From CAUPWF01 sp964367905 (GTDB lineage: Bacteria > Bacillota > Clostridia > Lachnospirales > Lachnospiraceae): DNA of 64,000 bases. The notes under the pieces were generated by a model that searched no databases, was not told the DNA's origin, and saw only the letters and a program-made list of their open reading frames with translations. Made by a program: the position numbers and the translations under genes. Shown piece by piece: positions 53,347-62,293 of the stretch; position 1 is the stretch's first letter; each line of letters begins with the position of its first letter. Location: positions 10,817 through 74,816 of the forward strand of contig CAYIZP010000011.1 in NCBI GenBank assembly GCA_964367905.1, in the 5' to 3' direction.

Positions 53347-54828
53347 ATGGAAACTAAAAAAATGTACATAGATGGTGAATGGAGCAAGGGAACCTCAGGT
53401 TTATTTGTAGATGTGATCAATCCTACTACAGGAGAAGTTTTTGTTCAGGTATGCCAGAGTAGCGTGGAGGATACAGAGAAGGCGATTCAGGCGGCGAAGG
53501 AGTCATTCTACGTTACGAGACAGTGGCGTGATATGGATAGTCAAAATCGTGCAAATGTTCTTCTTAAGATTGCTGATGCAATTGAGGAAAATTTAGATGA
53601 ATTGGCAAAACTAGATAGCCTTGACAATGGGAAGCCACTTAGAGAGGCAGAGGGGGATGTGTCAGACGGTGTTCATACATTTCGTTATTATGCAGGATTG
53701 ATCAAGGCTCCTTATGGTGGTATCTATGATGTCAATGATGGATTTGGGAAGATGCATTCGTATACCATTCATGAACCGGTTGGTGTGTGTGCATTGATTA
53801 CACCTTGGAATTATCCATTCCTGATGGCGTGTTGGAAGTTAGCACCAGCACTTGCGGCTGGGAATAGTGTGATATTCAAACCAAGTAGTGAGACCCCACT
53901 TTCTACAATTAAGCTATTCGAGATTTTCGAACAAGTTGGTATGCCAAAAGGAAGTGTGAACTTGGTAGTTGGACCTGGGTCCACTGTGGGTAATCTATTA
54001 GCTGCATCATCAGATGTAGATATGGTTACTTTTACAGGAAGTACAGAAGTTGGTCAAAGTGTTATGAAGAATGCTGCGACAAATGTCAAGAAGATTGGCT
54101 TAGAACTAGGTGGAAAATCACCGAATGTGATATTCGCAGATGCCGATTTTGAAGGAGCAGTTGAATGGGCAATGGTCGGTATCTTTTTTAATCAAGGCGA
54201 GGTGTGTTCCGCAGGGTCAAGAATCATTATTGAAGAATCCATTAAGGACAAATTTGTGAAGCGATTGGTAGAGCGTGCAAATAATATTACAATTGGGGAT
54301 CCGCTGACGAATCCAGACATGGGACCACTTGTGAGCGAGAAACATATGAATACGGTATTATCCTATGTTGAGAAGGGGATAGCAGAAGGTGCGACTTTGA
54401 TGTGTGGTGGAAGTAGATATTTGGAGGGTGAGTGCAAAGAAGGATACTTTGTTCGTCCGACGATATTTGATCATTGTACTTCGGACATGACAATTGTAAA
54501 GGAAGAGATTTTTGGACCAGTCGTTACAATCCAGACGTTTAAAACAGAAGAAGAGGCAATTATGTTAGCCAACGATACGATCTATGGATTGGCAGGAGCC
54601 GTATTTACAAGTGACATTACAAGAGCGATCAAGGTGATTAAGGAAATCCGCGCAGGTATCACTTGGATTAATGCGTACAATCCTACCTTCAATGAAGCAC
54701 CATGGGGTGGATATAAGATGAGTGGAATTGGACGAGAGTTAGGAATTCATGGATTGGAAGAGTATCAGGAAGTGAAACAGATTAATATTAATCTTACACC
54801 AGGTGTAATCGGTTGGTATGAACATTAA
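53347..54828 (+). CDS. Aldehyde dehydrogenase, probable 4-aminobutyraldehyde dehydrogenase
   Basis: 493-residue NAD(P)-dependent enzyme of the betaine/gamma-aminobutyraldehyde group. General base E253 (LELGGKSPN) and nucleophile C287 (QGEVCSAGSR) are 34 apart as usual. TPWNYPFLMACWK and FTGSTEVGQ bind the cofactor. By context it oxidises 4-aminobutanal to GABA. First gene of the rightward operon; SD GAGAGGAG precedes the ATG. Confidence 0.88.
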   Translation: METKKMYIDGEWSKGTSGLFVDVINPTTGEVFVQVCQSSVEDTEKAIQAAKESFYVTRQWRDMDSQNRANVLLKIADAIEENLDELAKLDSLDNGKPLREAEGDVSDGVHTFRYYAGLIKAPYGGIYDVNDGFGKMHSYTIHEPVGVCALITPWNYPFLMACWKLAPALAAGNSVIFKPSSETPLSTIKLFEIFEQVGMPKGSVNLVVGPGSTVGNLLAASSDVDMVTFTGSTEVGQSVMKNAATNVKKIGLELGGKSPNVIFADADFEGAVEWAMVGIFFNQGEVCSAGSRIIIEESIKDKFVKRLVERANNITIGDPLTNPDMGPLVSEKHMNTVLSYVEKGIAEGATLMCGGSRYLEGECKEGYFVRPTIFDHCTSDMTIVKEEIFGPVVTIQTFKTEEEAIMLANDTIYGLAGAVFTSDITRAIKVIKEIRAGITWINAYNPTFNEAPWGGYKMSGIGRELGIHGLEEYQEVKQININLTPGVIGWYEH

Positions 54829-54863
54829 AAGTAGATAGGATAGAGAGAAAAGAGGAGAAAGAT

Positions 54864-56201
54864 ATGAGTTTAGAACAGACAAGTAAAGAATTAGAACGTG
54901 TGATTGGATATATACATTCAGATGAATTGAGTGACGCAGATAAAGAGTTGATGACCAGTGAAACGATTGATTATTTTAATAACTATGTGAGCCCTGGTTG
55001 GTTAAAGTATAGAAAATCCGTGTCGACGAATTCAGCTGCCCTAGAGTGGACGGACCATGACAGTGTATGTGTGGATCTCTATGGAGAAGAGTTTATTGAT
55101 TGCTTGGGTGGATTTGGAATCTATACATTCGGGCATAGAAACCCTTATATCTTAGATACGGTAAAGGCTCAATTAGATCATCAAGCTCTTCATTCACAAG
55201 AATTGTTAGATCCTTTGAGAGGATATTTAGCGAAAGCAATGGCAGATATTACTCCAGGAGATTTACAGATGTGTTTCTTTACAAATGGTGGTGCAGAAGC
55301 TGTAGAGATGGCATTGAAACTAGCACGTATTAAAACCGGTGGAAGATATTTTATATCTACAGTTGGAGCCTTCCATGGCAAGACGATGGGAGCCTTGTCT
55401 GTAGGTGGAAAAAATACATATCGTGTGCCATATACACCATTGATTCAACAAGTGCAACATGTAGAATTTGGAGATGTCAAAGCAGCAAGAGCAGCGGTTG
55501 AGAATCTAGTTTCTACAGGTGAGAAGATTGCTGGTATTATCGTAGAACCAATTCAAGGAGAGGCAGGAATCATTATTCCTCCTGCTGGGTACCTACAAGC
55601 ACTCAGAGAGCTTTGCGATGAATTCGATATCTGTTTAATCTTTGATGAGATTCAAACAGGAATGGGAAGAACAGGAACCATGTTCCGTTGTGAGGCAGAG
55701 GGTGTGGTACCTGATATTATGACATATGGAAAAGCATTTGGTGGAGGTGTTATGCCAATCACAGGAATCATCTGTCGTCCACATATTTGGACAGAGCAAT
55801 TGGTTGAGAATCCATGGTTGCTTGGTTCACCTACATTTGGAGGGAATCCAGTTTGCTGTTCGGCAGCACTTGCTTCTATTAAATATATGATCGACAATGA
55901 TGTTGCAGGACAGTGTGCAGCAAAGGGTGAGATATTAAAATCAGGACTAGAGAAATTAATGGAAAAATATCCAGATATTATACATTTTGTTCGCGGAACA
56001 GGATTGATGCTGGCAGTAGAGTTTGTGAACTCTGATTTGGGATATGAAGTTGCGAAAGGAATGTTTTCGAGAGGAGTAATGACAGCAGGAACGCTCGTGA
56101 ATGCAAAATGTATCCGTTTTGAGCCACCTGCAATCATCACAGAAGAGCAGATTGCGGCAGTACTAGAGAGAATGGATGCAGCATTGGCTGATTTGAAATA
56201 G
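54864..56201 (+). CDS. patA: Putrescine aminotransferase
   Basis: 445-residue PLP class III aminotransferase converting putrescine and 2-oxoglutarate to 4-aminobutanal and glutamate. It follows E. coli PatA (YgjG) closely: YFNNYVSPGWLKYRKSV, EEFIDCLGGFGIYTFGHRNP, LHSQELLDPLRGYLAK, FDEIQTGMGRTG and PLP lysine K290 (TYGKAFGGGVMP). SD AGAGGAG precedes the ATG. Glutamate release links this step to nitrogen supply. Confidence 0.93.
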   Translation: MSLEQTSKELERVIGYIHSDELSDADKELMTSETIDYFNNYVSPGWLKYRKSVSTNSAALEWTDHDSVCVDLYGEEFIDCLGGFGIYTFGHRNPYILDTVKAQLDHQALHSQELLDPLRGYLAKAMADITPGDLQMCFFTNGGAEAVEMALKLARIKTGGRYFISTVGAFHGKTMGALSVGGKNTYRVPYTPLIQQVQHVEFGDVKAARAAVENLVSTGEKIAGIIVEPIQGEAGIIIPPAGYLQALRELCDEFDICLIFDEIQTGMGRTGTMFRCEAEGVVPDIMTYGKAFGGGVMPITGIICRPHIWTEQLVENPWLLGSPTFGGNPVCCSAALASIKYMIDNDVAGQCAAKGEILKSGLEKLMEKYPDIIHFVRGTGLMLAVEFVNSDLGYEVAKGMFSRGVMTAGTLVNAKCIRFEPPAIITEEQIAAVLERMDAALADLK

Positions 56202-56224
56202 CGATGATAAGGAAGTGATTAGAA

Positions 56225-57574
56225 ATGTTGAAGAATAGTTTACCCCAAATGGTAACGACGGAGTTTCCTGGCTCAAAGAGCAAAAGTCTTTTGGATAGAA
56301 AGAAAGATGCGGTTCCCAATGCTTTTGATGCATATCCAGTATGCATCAAAAATGGGGAGGGTGCCATGTTTGAAGATCTAGATGGAAATGTGTTTGTGGA
56401 TTGGATTGGCGGCGTTGGCGTGTTGAATATCGGTTATTCAAACAGCGAAGTGGTGCATGCGGTACAAGAGCAGGCAGAGAAGTATTTTCATACAATGCTA
56501 GCGATTACAACACATGAGCCATATATAAAGTTGGCAGAAGAATTGAATAAGATTGTTCCGTGTAGGGGAGAAGAGAAGAAGACTTTTTTTGCTAATTCAG
56601 GAGCGGAAGGTGTAGAGAATGCGATTAAGGTTGCAAAGGCATATACAAAACGATCCAATGTGATTTGTTTTACAGGTGCTTTCCACGGTAGAACTTCGCT
56701 TGGAATGGCATTAACGGCAAATAAAAAATATGCCCTTGGAATGGGACCATTTCCAAGTTGTGTGTACCGATGTGAATTTCCGTATCTATATAGGGCGCCA
56801 AAGGGATATAGTGAAGAAGAAGCGATAGACTATTATATAGAGAAGTTGCTGCAGGTATTTAAGGAAGGGGCTCCGGCAAATGAGGTGGCAGCAATTATCA
56901 TAGAGCCTCTCCAAGGAGAGGGAGGATTCATTCCGGTTCCATTCAAGTGGATTCAAAAAGTTAGAGAGATATGCGACGAATTTGGTATCTTATTAATCGC
57001 AGACGAAGTACAATCGGGAAATTGCAGAACTGGAAGGCATTTTGCGTCGGATTATTGGAAGGATATTGGAACAGAGCCAGATATCTTAGTGACTGCAAAA
57101 TCTATCGCAGCTGGGTTACCGCTTAGCGCAATTACTGCTTCAAAGGAAGTTATGGATCGTGTTGTAGCAGGGACGATAGGAGGAACTTATTCTGGGAATC
57201 CTTTATCATGTACTGCAGCAATTAAGGTTCTAGAGATTATGCAGAGGGATGATTATGCAGGAAAGGCGAATCGAATTGCAGAAATTGTGAAGCGACGTTT
57301 TGAGAAAATGAGCGAGAAATACAATGTAATAGGAGATGTGCGTGGTCTCGGAGCTATGATAGGAATTGAGTTTGTTAAGGACAAGGAGACAAAGGAACCA
57401 TACACCAACCTTGTATCCAAGATGGTAGACAAGGCACTAGGGAAAGGATTACTGATGGAAAGTGCTGGGATGTATGGGAATATTATTAGATTTTTAGCTC
57501 CACTAGTCATTACAGAAGAACAGTTGAATATCAGTTTAGATATATTCGAAGATTGTTTGAACGAATCGTTATAA
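56225..57574 (+). CDS. Class III aminotransferase, probable 4-aminobutyrate aminotransferase
   Basis: 449-residue PLP enzyme. NSGAEGVENAIKVAKAYTKR, GAFHGRTSLGMALT, EPLQGEGGFIPVP, IADEVQSGNCRTG and PLP lysine K292 (VTAKSIAAGLPLS) are GabT-type motifs. It would turn GABA and 2-oxoglutarate into succinate semialdehyde and glutamate; the symbol gabT is withheld because class III substrates are hard to call. In the usual Q-T/S-G-M-G-R-T position it has QSGNCRT, an unusual change. 23 bases after patA. Confidence 0.85.
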   Translation: MLKNSLPQMVTTEFPGSKSKSLLDRKKDAVPNAFDAYPVCIKNGEGAMFEDLDGNVFVDWIGGVGVLNIGYSNSEVVHAVQEQAEKYFHTMLAITTHEPYIKLAEELNKIVPCRGEEKKTFFANSGAEGVENAIKVAKAYTKRSNVICFTGAFHGRTSLGMALTANKKYALGMGPFPSCVYRCEFPYLYRAPKGYSEEEAIDYYIEKLLQVFKEGAPANEVAAIIIEPLQGEGGFIPVPFKWIQKVREICDEFGILLIADEVQSGNCRTGRHFASDYWKDIGTEPDILVTAKSIAAGLPLSAITASKEVMDRVVAGTIGGTYSGNPLSCTAAIKVLEIMQRDDYAGKANRIAEIVKRRFEKMSEKYNVIGDVRGLGAMIGIEFVKDKETKEPYTNLVSKMVDKALGKGLLMESAGMYGNIIRFLAPLVITEEQLNISLDIFEDCLNESL

Positions 57575-57588
57575 AGTAGGGGGATGAA

Positions 57589-58713
57589 ATGGAATTTAAT
57601 TATTATTTACCTGCAAATCTTATCTTTGGACGTGGGAAGTTGAGTGTTTTAGGAGAAACAACAGTAAAATATGGAAGCAAAGCAATCATTGTAACAGGTC
57701 AAAATAGCACAAAGAAGAGCGGAGTATTAGATCGTGTGATTCAGAACCTAGATGATAATAAGGTGGAGTATGTTGTCTTTGATAAAGTAATGCAGAATCC
57801 ATTGATTGCAACTGCTATAGAAGGTGCAGAATGTGCGAAAGAACATGGTTGTGATGTCGTGGTTGCAGTGGGCGGTGGGAGTGTAATCGATTGCGCAAAG
57901 GGGGCAGCGTTTATTGCTGAGAATGGAAATGACATCGAAGAATATATGTATAATAGGAAGTTAAGTGAAAAAGCTTTGCCTGTAGTTGCAGTGCCAACAA
58001 CTTGTGGAACAGGTAGTGAAGGAAATTGTTTTGCAGTGCTGACGAATTCTGAAACAGGAGATAAAAAATCGCTTCGGTGTAATGCAATTATACCAAAGGC
58101 TTCTATATTAGACTCTGAGTTGATGGAAAGTATGCCAAAATCAGTTCTAAATGCTGTTGGATTTGACGCCTTTTGTCATAATTTAGAGGGATATATATCA
58201 AAACGTGCACAGCCAATCACTGACATGTTGGCGGTTCAAGGAATGACGTTGGCAGCACAATCTTTGCGAGCGTTGAATAGTGGAGATGGCAGACCAGAGA
58301 ATTGGGACAACCTAACTCTAGCAAGCCTATATGGTGGAATGGTGATTAACACAACAAGCGTTACCTTGGCTCACAATCTGGAACATCCTGCTAGTGGATT
58401 GAGAGATATTGTTCATGCAAAGGGGTTAGCAGCGATTATGCCGAGTGTAATGAGAAAAACCTTACCTTCCATAAAAACAAAATCTAGAGTGATTTCAAAA
58501 TGCTTAGGAGGCACAGATGAAAAAGATTGTCTGCCTATGTTGGAAAAATTTATTAAAGAAATAGGAATGAAAACCAACTTGTCAGAGCAGGGGATACAAG
58601 AAGTGGATGTAGAATGGATGACAGAGAACCACTTTAAAGTCAATCCTGTATCGGCACATCCGATTGATTTTTCTCGAGAGGAAATTCGGGCGATCTATCT
58701 AAGTGCAATCTAG
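57589..58713 (+). CDS. Iron-containing alcohol dehydrogenase, probable 4-hydroxybutyrate dehydrogenase
   Basis: 374-residue group III alcohol dehydrogenase. The NAD site is AVGGGSVIDCAKG and VPTTCGTGSEGN. The metal ligands are in DAFCHNLEGYIS, HNLEHPASGLRDIVHAKG and a later His. In this pathway it would reduce succinate semialdehyde to 4-hydroxybutyrate, which Clostridia can pass on to crotonyl-CoA and butyrate; those later genes are not in the window. It starts 14 bases after the aminotransferase, with a weak SD (AGTAGGGGG). Confidence 0.82.
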   Translation: MEFNYYLPANLIFGRGKLSVLGETTVKYGSKAIIVTGQNSTKKSGVLDRVIQNLDDNKVEYVVFDKVMQNPLIATAIEGAECAKEHGCDVVVAVGGGSVIDCAKGAAFIAENGNDIEEYMYNRKLSEKALPVVAVPTTCGTGSEGNCFAVLTNSETGDKKSLRCNAIIPKASILDSELMESMPKSVLNAVGFDAFCHNLEGYISKRAQPITDMLAVQGMTLAAQSLRALNSGDGRPENWDNLTLASLYGGMVINTTSVTLAHNLEHPASGLRDIVHAKGLAAIMPSVMRKTLPSIKTKSRVISKCLGGTDEKDCLPMLEKFIKEIGMKTNLSEQGIQEVDVEWMTENHFKVNPVSAHPIDFSREEIRAIYLSAI

Positions 58714-58750
58714 ACCGTGATATAAACTAGGAAGATGAAAGGGTGATTTG

Positions 58751-59590
58751 ATGAGAAAGATAGTAGTTGCTACAACTCAGATGGCGTGTAGTGCAAATAT
58801 TGATGAGAATATCATGAATGCAGAAAAGAATGTGAGAGAAGCAGTCAAGCTTGGAGCCAATGTGGTTGCATTACAAGAACTGTTTGAGACAGAATATTTC
58901 TGCAAGCAACATAAGGCTGAATATTTTGGTTTGGCTACAACATTAGAGGGAAATAAGGCGGTCAATCATTTCAAAAAAATAGCGAAAGAGTTGGATGTGG
59001 TAATTCCAGTATGTTTTTTTGAGAAGAGTATCAATTGTTATTATAACTCGCTTGCTATGATTGATGCGGATGGAGAAGTTCTTGGGATATATAGAAAAAA
59101 TCATATTCCAGACGGATTGCCATATGGTGAGAAGTTTTACTTCAAACCTGGAGATTTAGGGTATAAGGTATTCGATACAAAATATGCAAAAATAGGCATT
59201 GGGATCTGCTGGGATCAATGGTTCCCTGAATGTGCTCGTGCATTGGCATTGCAGGGTGCAGAATTAATCATCTATCCTACTGCTATAGGAAGTGAACCAT
59301 ATGCACCGCACATAGATTCGAAACAACATTGGCAAAACTGCATGTGTGGACATGCAGCAGCAAATATAGTACCTGTAGTGGCCTCCAACAGAATTGGTGT
59401 GGAGACCGATGTGCTTGCAATTCAGTTCCATGGCTCCTCATTTATCACAGACCACCTAGGGAATGTGGTCTGTGAGGCAGACCGTGAAAGTAATTCTGTT
59501 ATGACAGCGACATTCGATTTGGATGAAATTGCCAAGCATAGAAGTTTCTGGGGAGTCTTTCGAGACAGAAGGCCAGAAACGTACTATTAA
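58751..59590 (+). CDS. aguB: N-carbamoylputrescine amidohydrolase
   Basis: 279-residue nitrilase-family enzyme cutting N-carbamoylputrescine to putrescine, CO2 and ammonia. The triad is E43 (LQELFETEYF), K116 (YRKNHIPDG) and C153 (GICWDQWFPE). The IPDGLPYGEKFYFKPGD and GRRP-like FRDRRPE motifs are AguB-specific. It completes the step after AguA although it lies at the far end of the opposite arm. ATG 58751 is preferred over TTG 58748. The dispersed hairpin repeat follows. Confidence 0.93.
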   Translation: MRKIVVATTQMACSANIDENIMNAEKNVREAVKLGANVVALQELFETEYFCKQHKAEYFGLATTLEGNKAVNHFKKIAKELDVVIPVCFFEKSINCYYNSLAMIDADGEVLGIYRKNHIPDGLPYGEKFYFKPGDLGYKVFDTKYAKIGIGICWDQWFPECARALALQGAELIIYPTAIGSEPYAPHIDSKQHWQNCMCGHAAANIVPVVASNRIGVETDVLAIQFHGSSFITDHLGNVVCEADRESNSVMTATFDLDEIAKHRSFWGVFRDRRPETYY

Positions 59591-59594
59591 ATTA

Positions 59595-59656
59595 CCGTCA
59601 AACAAAAGGGACGGGGTATGGATGAGCTTTCGCTCATATCTCCCCCGTCCCTAATT
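59595..59656. repeat. Dispersed hairpin repeat, copy 2 (bidirectional terminator)
   Basis: Partner of 46753-46814. The stem is AGGGACGGGG / CCCCGTCCCT with the same inner ATGAG / CTCAT. It differs from copy 1 by a paired T-A to G-C change, which keeps the stem. It lies between convergent aguB and metA. Confidence 0.8.
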
Positions 59657-59657
59657 G

Positions 59658-60563
59658 CTACAAATCATATGGTGTTGCTTGGTATACGTAGTAGTTCAAC
59701 CAATTGGTATATAAGTTATTCGCATGTGCACGCCAACTTAATACTGGTCGTTCCTCTGGATTGTTCTCAGGATAATAATTTACTGGCATTTTGATATCGA
59801 GTCCTTTGCCTACATCTCTCTTATATTCGTTATCAAGGGTGATGCGGTCGTATTCAGGGTGTCCAGTGACAAATACTTGCTTTCCATCATGCGACATTGC
59901 AAGAAAGACTCCAGCTTCTTCAGATTCGGCTAGCATGACAAGTCTTGAATCATTCACGATGTGCTCACGCTCTACGGTTGTGTGGCGTGAATGCGGTGCA
60001 TAGAAGATATCATCAAAACCTCGAACCAATGGAATCTTACGATTGAGTACTTTGTGTGGAAAGATTCCAAACACCTTTTCTGCTACACCGACTTTGTTGA
60101 TTCTAAAATGATGGTAGAGGGCAGCTTGAGCTCCCCAACAAATATGTAGGGTTGAGGTTACATTTTCTTTTGTCCAATCCATAATTTCTTTCAGTTCATC
60201 CCAATAGTTTACTTCTTCGAAAGGCATCTGTTCCACAGGTGCTCCCGTAATAATAAATCCATCAAATTTCTGTTCGCGAATCTCTGCAAATGTCTGATAA
60301 AACTTGTTTAAATGACTTGTAGAAGTGTTCTTTGATTTATGTGAAGTAACATTAACAAAGGATACATCTACTTGTAGTGGTGTATTAGACATTGCACGTA
60401 AAATCTGTAATTCGGTATCTTCCTTCAATGGCATCAGATTCAATAGGCCAATCTTAATTGGACGGATATCTTGATGTATCGCACGGTATTCATCCATAAC
60501 AAATATATTCTCAAGTTCTAGTTGTTCTTTTGCTGGTAAGTCATTTTGCACGCGTATTGGCAT
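59658..60563 (-). CDS. metA: Homoserine O-acyltransferase (MetA type), predicted acetyl-CoA user
   Basis: 301-residue first enzyme of methionine synthesis from homoserine. The catalytic C142 (LHICWGAQA), H235 and E237 (GHPEYD) are at E. coli numbering. Residue 111 is Glu (GAPVEQMPFEE); in this family Glu at 111 goes with acetyl-CoA and Gly with succinyl-CoA, so O-acetylhomoserine is the expected product despite the family name. The ATG directly follows the stop of the upstream permease gene, whose 3' end supplies the SD AAGAGGTG. Confidence 0.93.
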   Translation of the reverse strand: MPIRVQNDLPAKEQLELENIFVMDEYRAIHQDIRPIKIGLLNLMPLKEDTELQILRAMSNTPLQVDVSFVNVTSHKSKNTSTSHLNKFYQTFAEIREQKFDGFIITGAPVEQMPFEEVNYWDELKEIMDWTKENVTSTLHICWGAQAALYHHFRINKVGVAEKVFGIFPHKVLNRKIPLVRGFDDIFYAPHSRHTTVEREHIVNDSRLVMLAESEEAGVFLAMSHDGKQVFVTGHPEYDRITLDNEYKRDVGKGLDIKMPVNYYPENNPEERPVLSWRAHANNLYTNWLNYYVYQATPYDL

Positions 60564-61931
60564 TTATTTCACCTCTTCTTGTTTTGTTTTCGTTTTTATT
60601 TGTTCTAATTCTATTGTTGTTGGGCTTTCTTCTGGCTCTAGGAGATTGACAAATTTCATCGTATCATCATCCACGTAATTATCGGGAGTGTACAAATCTG
60701 TTTCAATCGGAAGTTTCTTATTACCTAATCGCTGATTGATATATAGAGTCACTAAGTAATAGATGACTGCAAAAGTAGGTACGCCCATTACCATTCCAGC
60801 AAATCCGAATAATCCTCCGCCGACTAAAATTGCTACAATTACCCAGAAGGACGGAAGTCCTGTGGATTCGCCTAAGATACGAGGACCGATTACATTTCCA
60901 TCTAGTTGTTGTAAGAAGAGAACAAACAGTGCAAAGTAGAGTCCTTGTAGTGGGTCGATTAAAAATAGCAGCAAAGCACATGGGATTCCACCGATGAATG
61001 GACCAAAGAATGGAATAAAATTTGTAACCCCAATGATTACACTGATTAGTAATACATATGGAAAATTAAAGATTGTCATCCCAATGGCACATAAAATCCC
61101 AATGATGATAGAGTCAATTATTTTTCCTGTAATGAATCCACCGAAGATTGCATTGCTTTTTTTTGTGATATGTAGGATTAAATTTGCTCTTTGGCATGGG
61201 AGCATCGCATAGATTAATTTCTTGGCTTGGCGAGAGAATAAATCGCGGCTGTACAGAACATAGATGGAGATAATGATTCCGAGGAAGAAGTCTGTCAAGC
61301 CTGTTATGAATCCGATGACACCGATGGTCAAGTCAGACATAAAGGTATTCGCCTGTGTTAATAAATCTGTTTCCATCCATGTTTCTAGAGAGGTCAATAC
61401 CTGCTCGAGGGAATCAGTTAAAAAAATGGAAATATCAGGATTGTTGAAGGTGAAACTAGAAAACCAATCAACAAAGCTATTTGCTACAGTAGAGAAATTC
61501 TCGATTACATTTAACACACTGCGATAAATCTCTGGGATCAACATATAAAATAATAAAAAGATTAAAAAAAGCATAGATAGTTCAGAGATTACAATACTGA
61601 ACAGGCGGGTAGAACGTATTCCCTTGTTTGACCATTTGAATTTCTTTGTTACAAATGGAATAAGAAACTTATCGATTGTTTTAACCATGGGTAACAATAG
61701 ATAGGCAATTGCACACCCTGCAATAATAGGCATTAATATGGAGATTCCTTCGCTTAAGACTTCTAGTATGGACTGAAAGTTCCAAAAGAGGAAGAAAATG
61801 CCGATACTAAATGCAATGACCAAAAACAGTCCCCAACTTTTGGTAAAGTACTGTGGAATCTTAGACGGTTTTTGTTTGTTTAGATCGGGCGTTTGCTTTA
61901 AATAATTTTCTTTCGATTTTTTATCACTCAT
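60564..61931 (-). CDS. AI-2E family membrane protein
   Basis: About 455 residues with eight predicted helices, a family of channel/permease-like proteins once linked to AI-2 export and elsewhere to sodium/proton exchange. Characteristic segments are FGGFITGKIIDSIIIGILCAIGM, VTNFIPFFGPFIGGIPCALLLFL and DGNVIGPRILGESTGLPSFWVIVAI. The start is unclear: ATG 61931 lacks an SD, and a GTG at 61961 abuts AGAAGGGA. Co-transcribed with metA. Confidence 0.85.
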   Translation of the reverse strand: MSDKKSKENYLKQTPDLNKQKPSKIPQYFTKSWGLFLVIAFSIGIFFLFWNFQSILEVLSEGISILMPIIAGCAIAYLLLPMVKTIDKFLIPFVTKKFKWSNKGIRSTRLFSIVISELSMLFLIFLLFYMLIPEIYRSVLNVIENFSTVANSFVDWFSSFTFNNPDISIFLTDSLEQVLTSLETWMETDLLTQANTFMSDLTIGVIGFITGLTDFFLGIIISIYVLYSRDLFSRQAKKLIYAMLPCQRANLILHITKKSNAIFGGFITGKIIDSIIIGILCAIGMTIFNFPYVLLISVIIGVTNFIPFFGPFIGGIPCALLLFLIDPLQGLYFALFVLFLQQLDGNVIGPRILGESTGLPSFWVIVAILVGGGLFGFAGMVMGVPTFAVIYYLVTLYINQRLGNKKLPIETDLYTPDNYVDDDTMKFVNLLEPEESPTTIELEQIKTKTKQEEVK

Positions 61932-61984
61932 TTTAATAAGACAGAAGATAGATTCTGCCACTCCCTTCTAATACTATTACTGAT

Positions 61985-62014
61985 ATTATAACGTGGAGAG
62001 AAGTTACAAGTCAA
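61985..62014 (-). promoter_or_regulatory. Promoter of the AI-2E-metA unit
   Basis: On the minus strand TTGACT, 18-base spacer, TATAAT. The rest of 62015-62224 has small palindromes (TTCGCT-AC-AGCGAA near 62113) but no gene. Confidence 0.65.
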
Positions 62015-62224
62015 CTAATAACTTGATTATCCAAGATAAAAGTAGCTATAGACATTTTCATTTTATTTTGATAAAATAATTAAAAGCAAGCAAGTTCTAT
62101 TTTTTCTTTCGCTACAGCGAATCGAATGTCAATTCTAGACATCCATTCTTAGCAACTTCATGCTTTTGATACCCAACAGCAAACAATTTGAGAGAGGAGG
62201 ATTTCGAACTAAGGCAATTAGTAG

Positions 62225-62253
62225 TTGACAAATTTGCAAAAGTATCATAATAT
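62225..62253 (+). promoter_or_regulatory. Promoter of recA
   Basis: TTGACA, 17-base spacer, TAATAT. Confidence 0.85.
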
Positions 62254-62261
62254 TATAAAGA

Positions 62262-62275
62262 CGAACATGAGTTCG
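62262..62275. promoter_or_regulatory. SOS box (LexA/DinR site) of recA
   Basis: CGAAC-ATGA-GTTCG, a perfect Firmicutes LexA palindrome, right at the expected transcription start. It predicts DNA-damage induction of recA-recX. Confidence 0.92.
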
Positions 62276-62293
62276 ATTTAGGAGGGCGATAAA

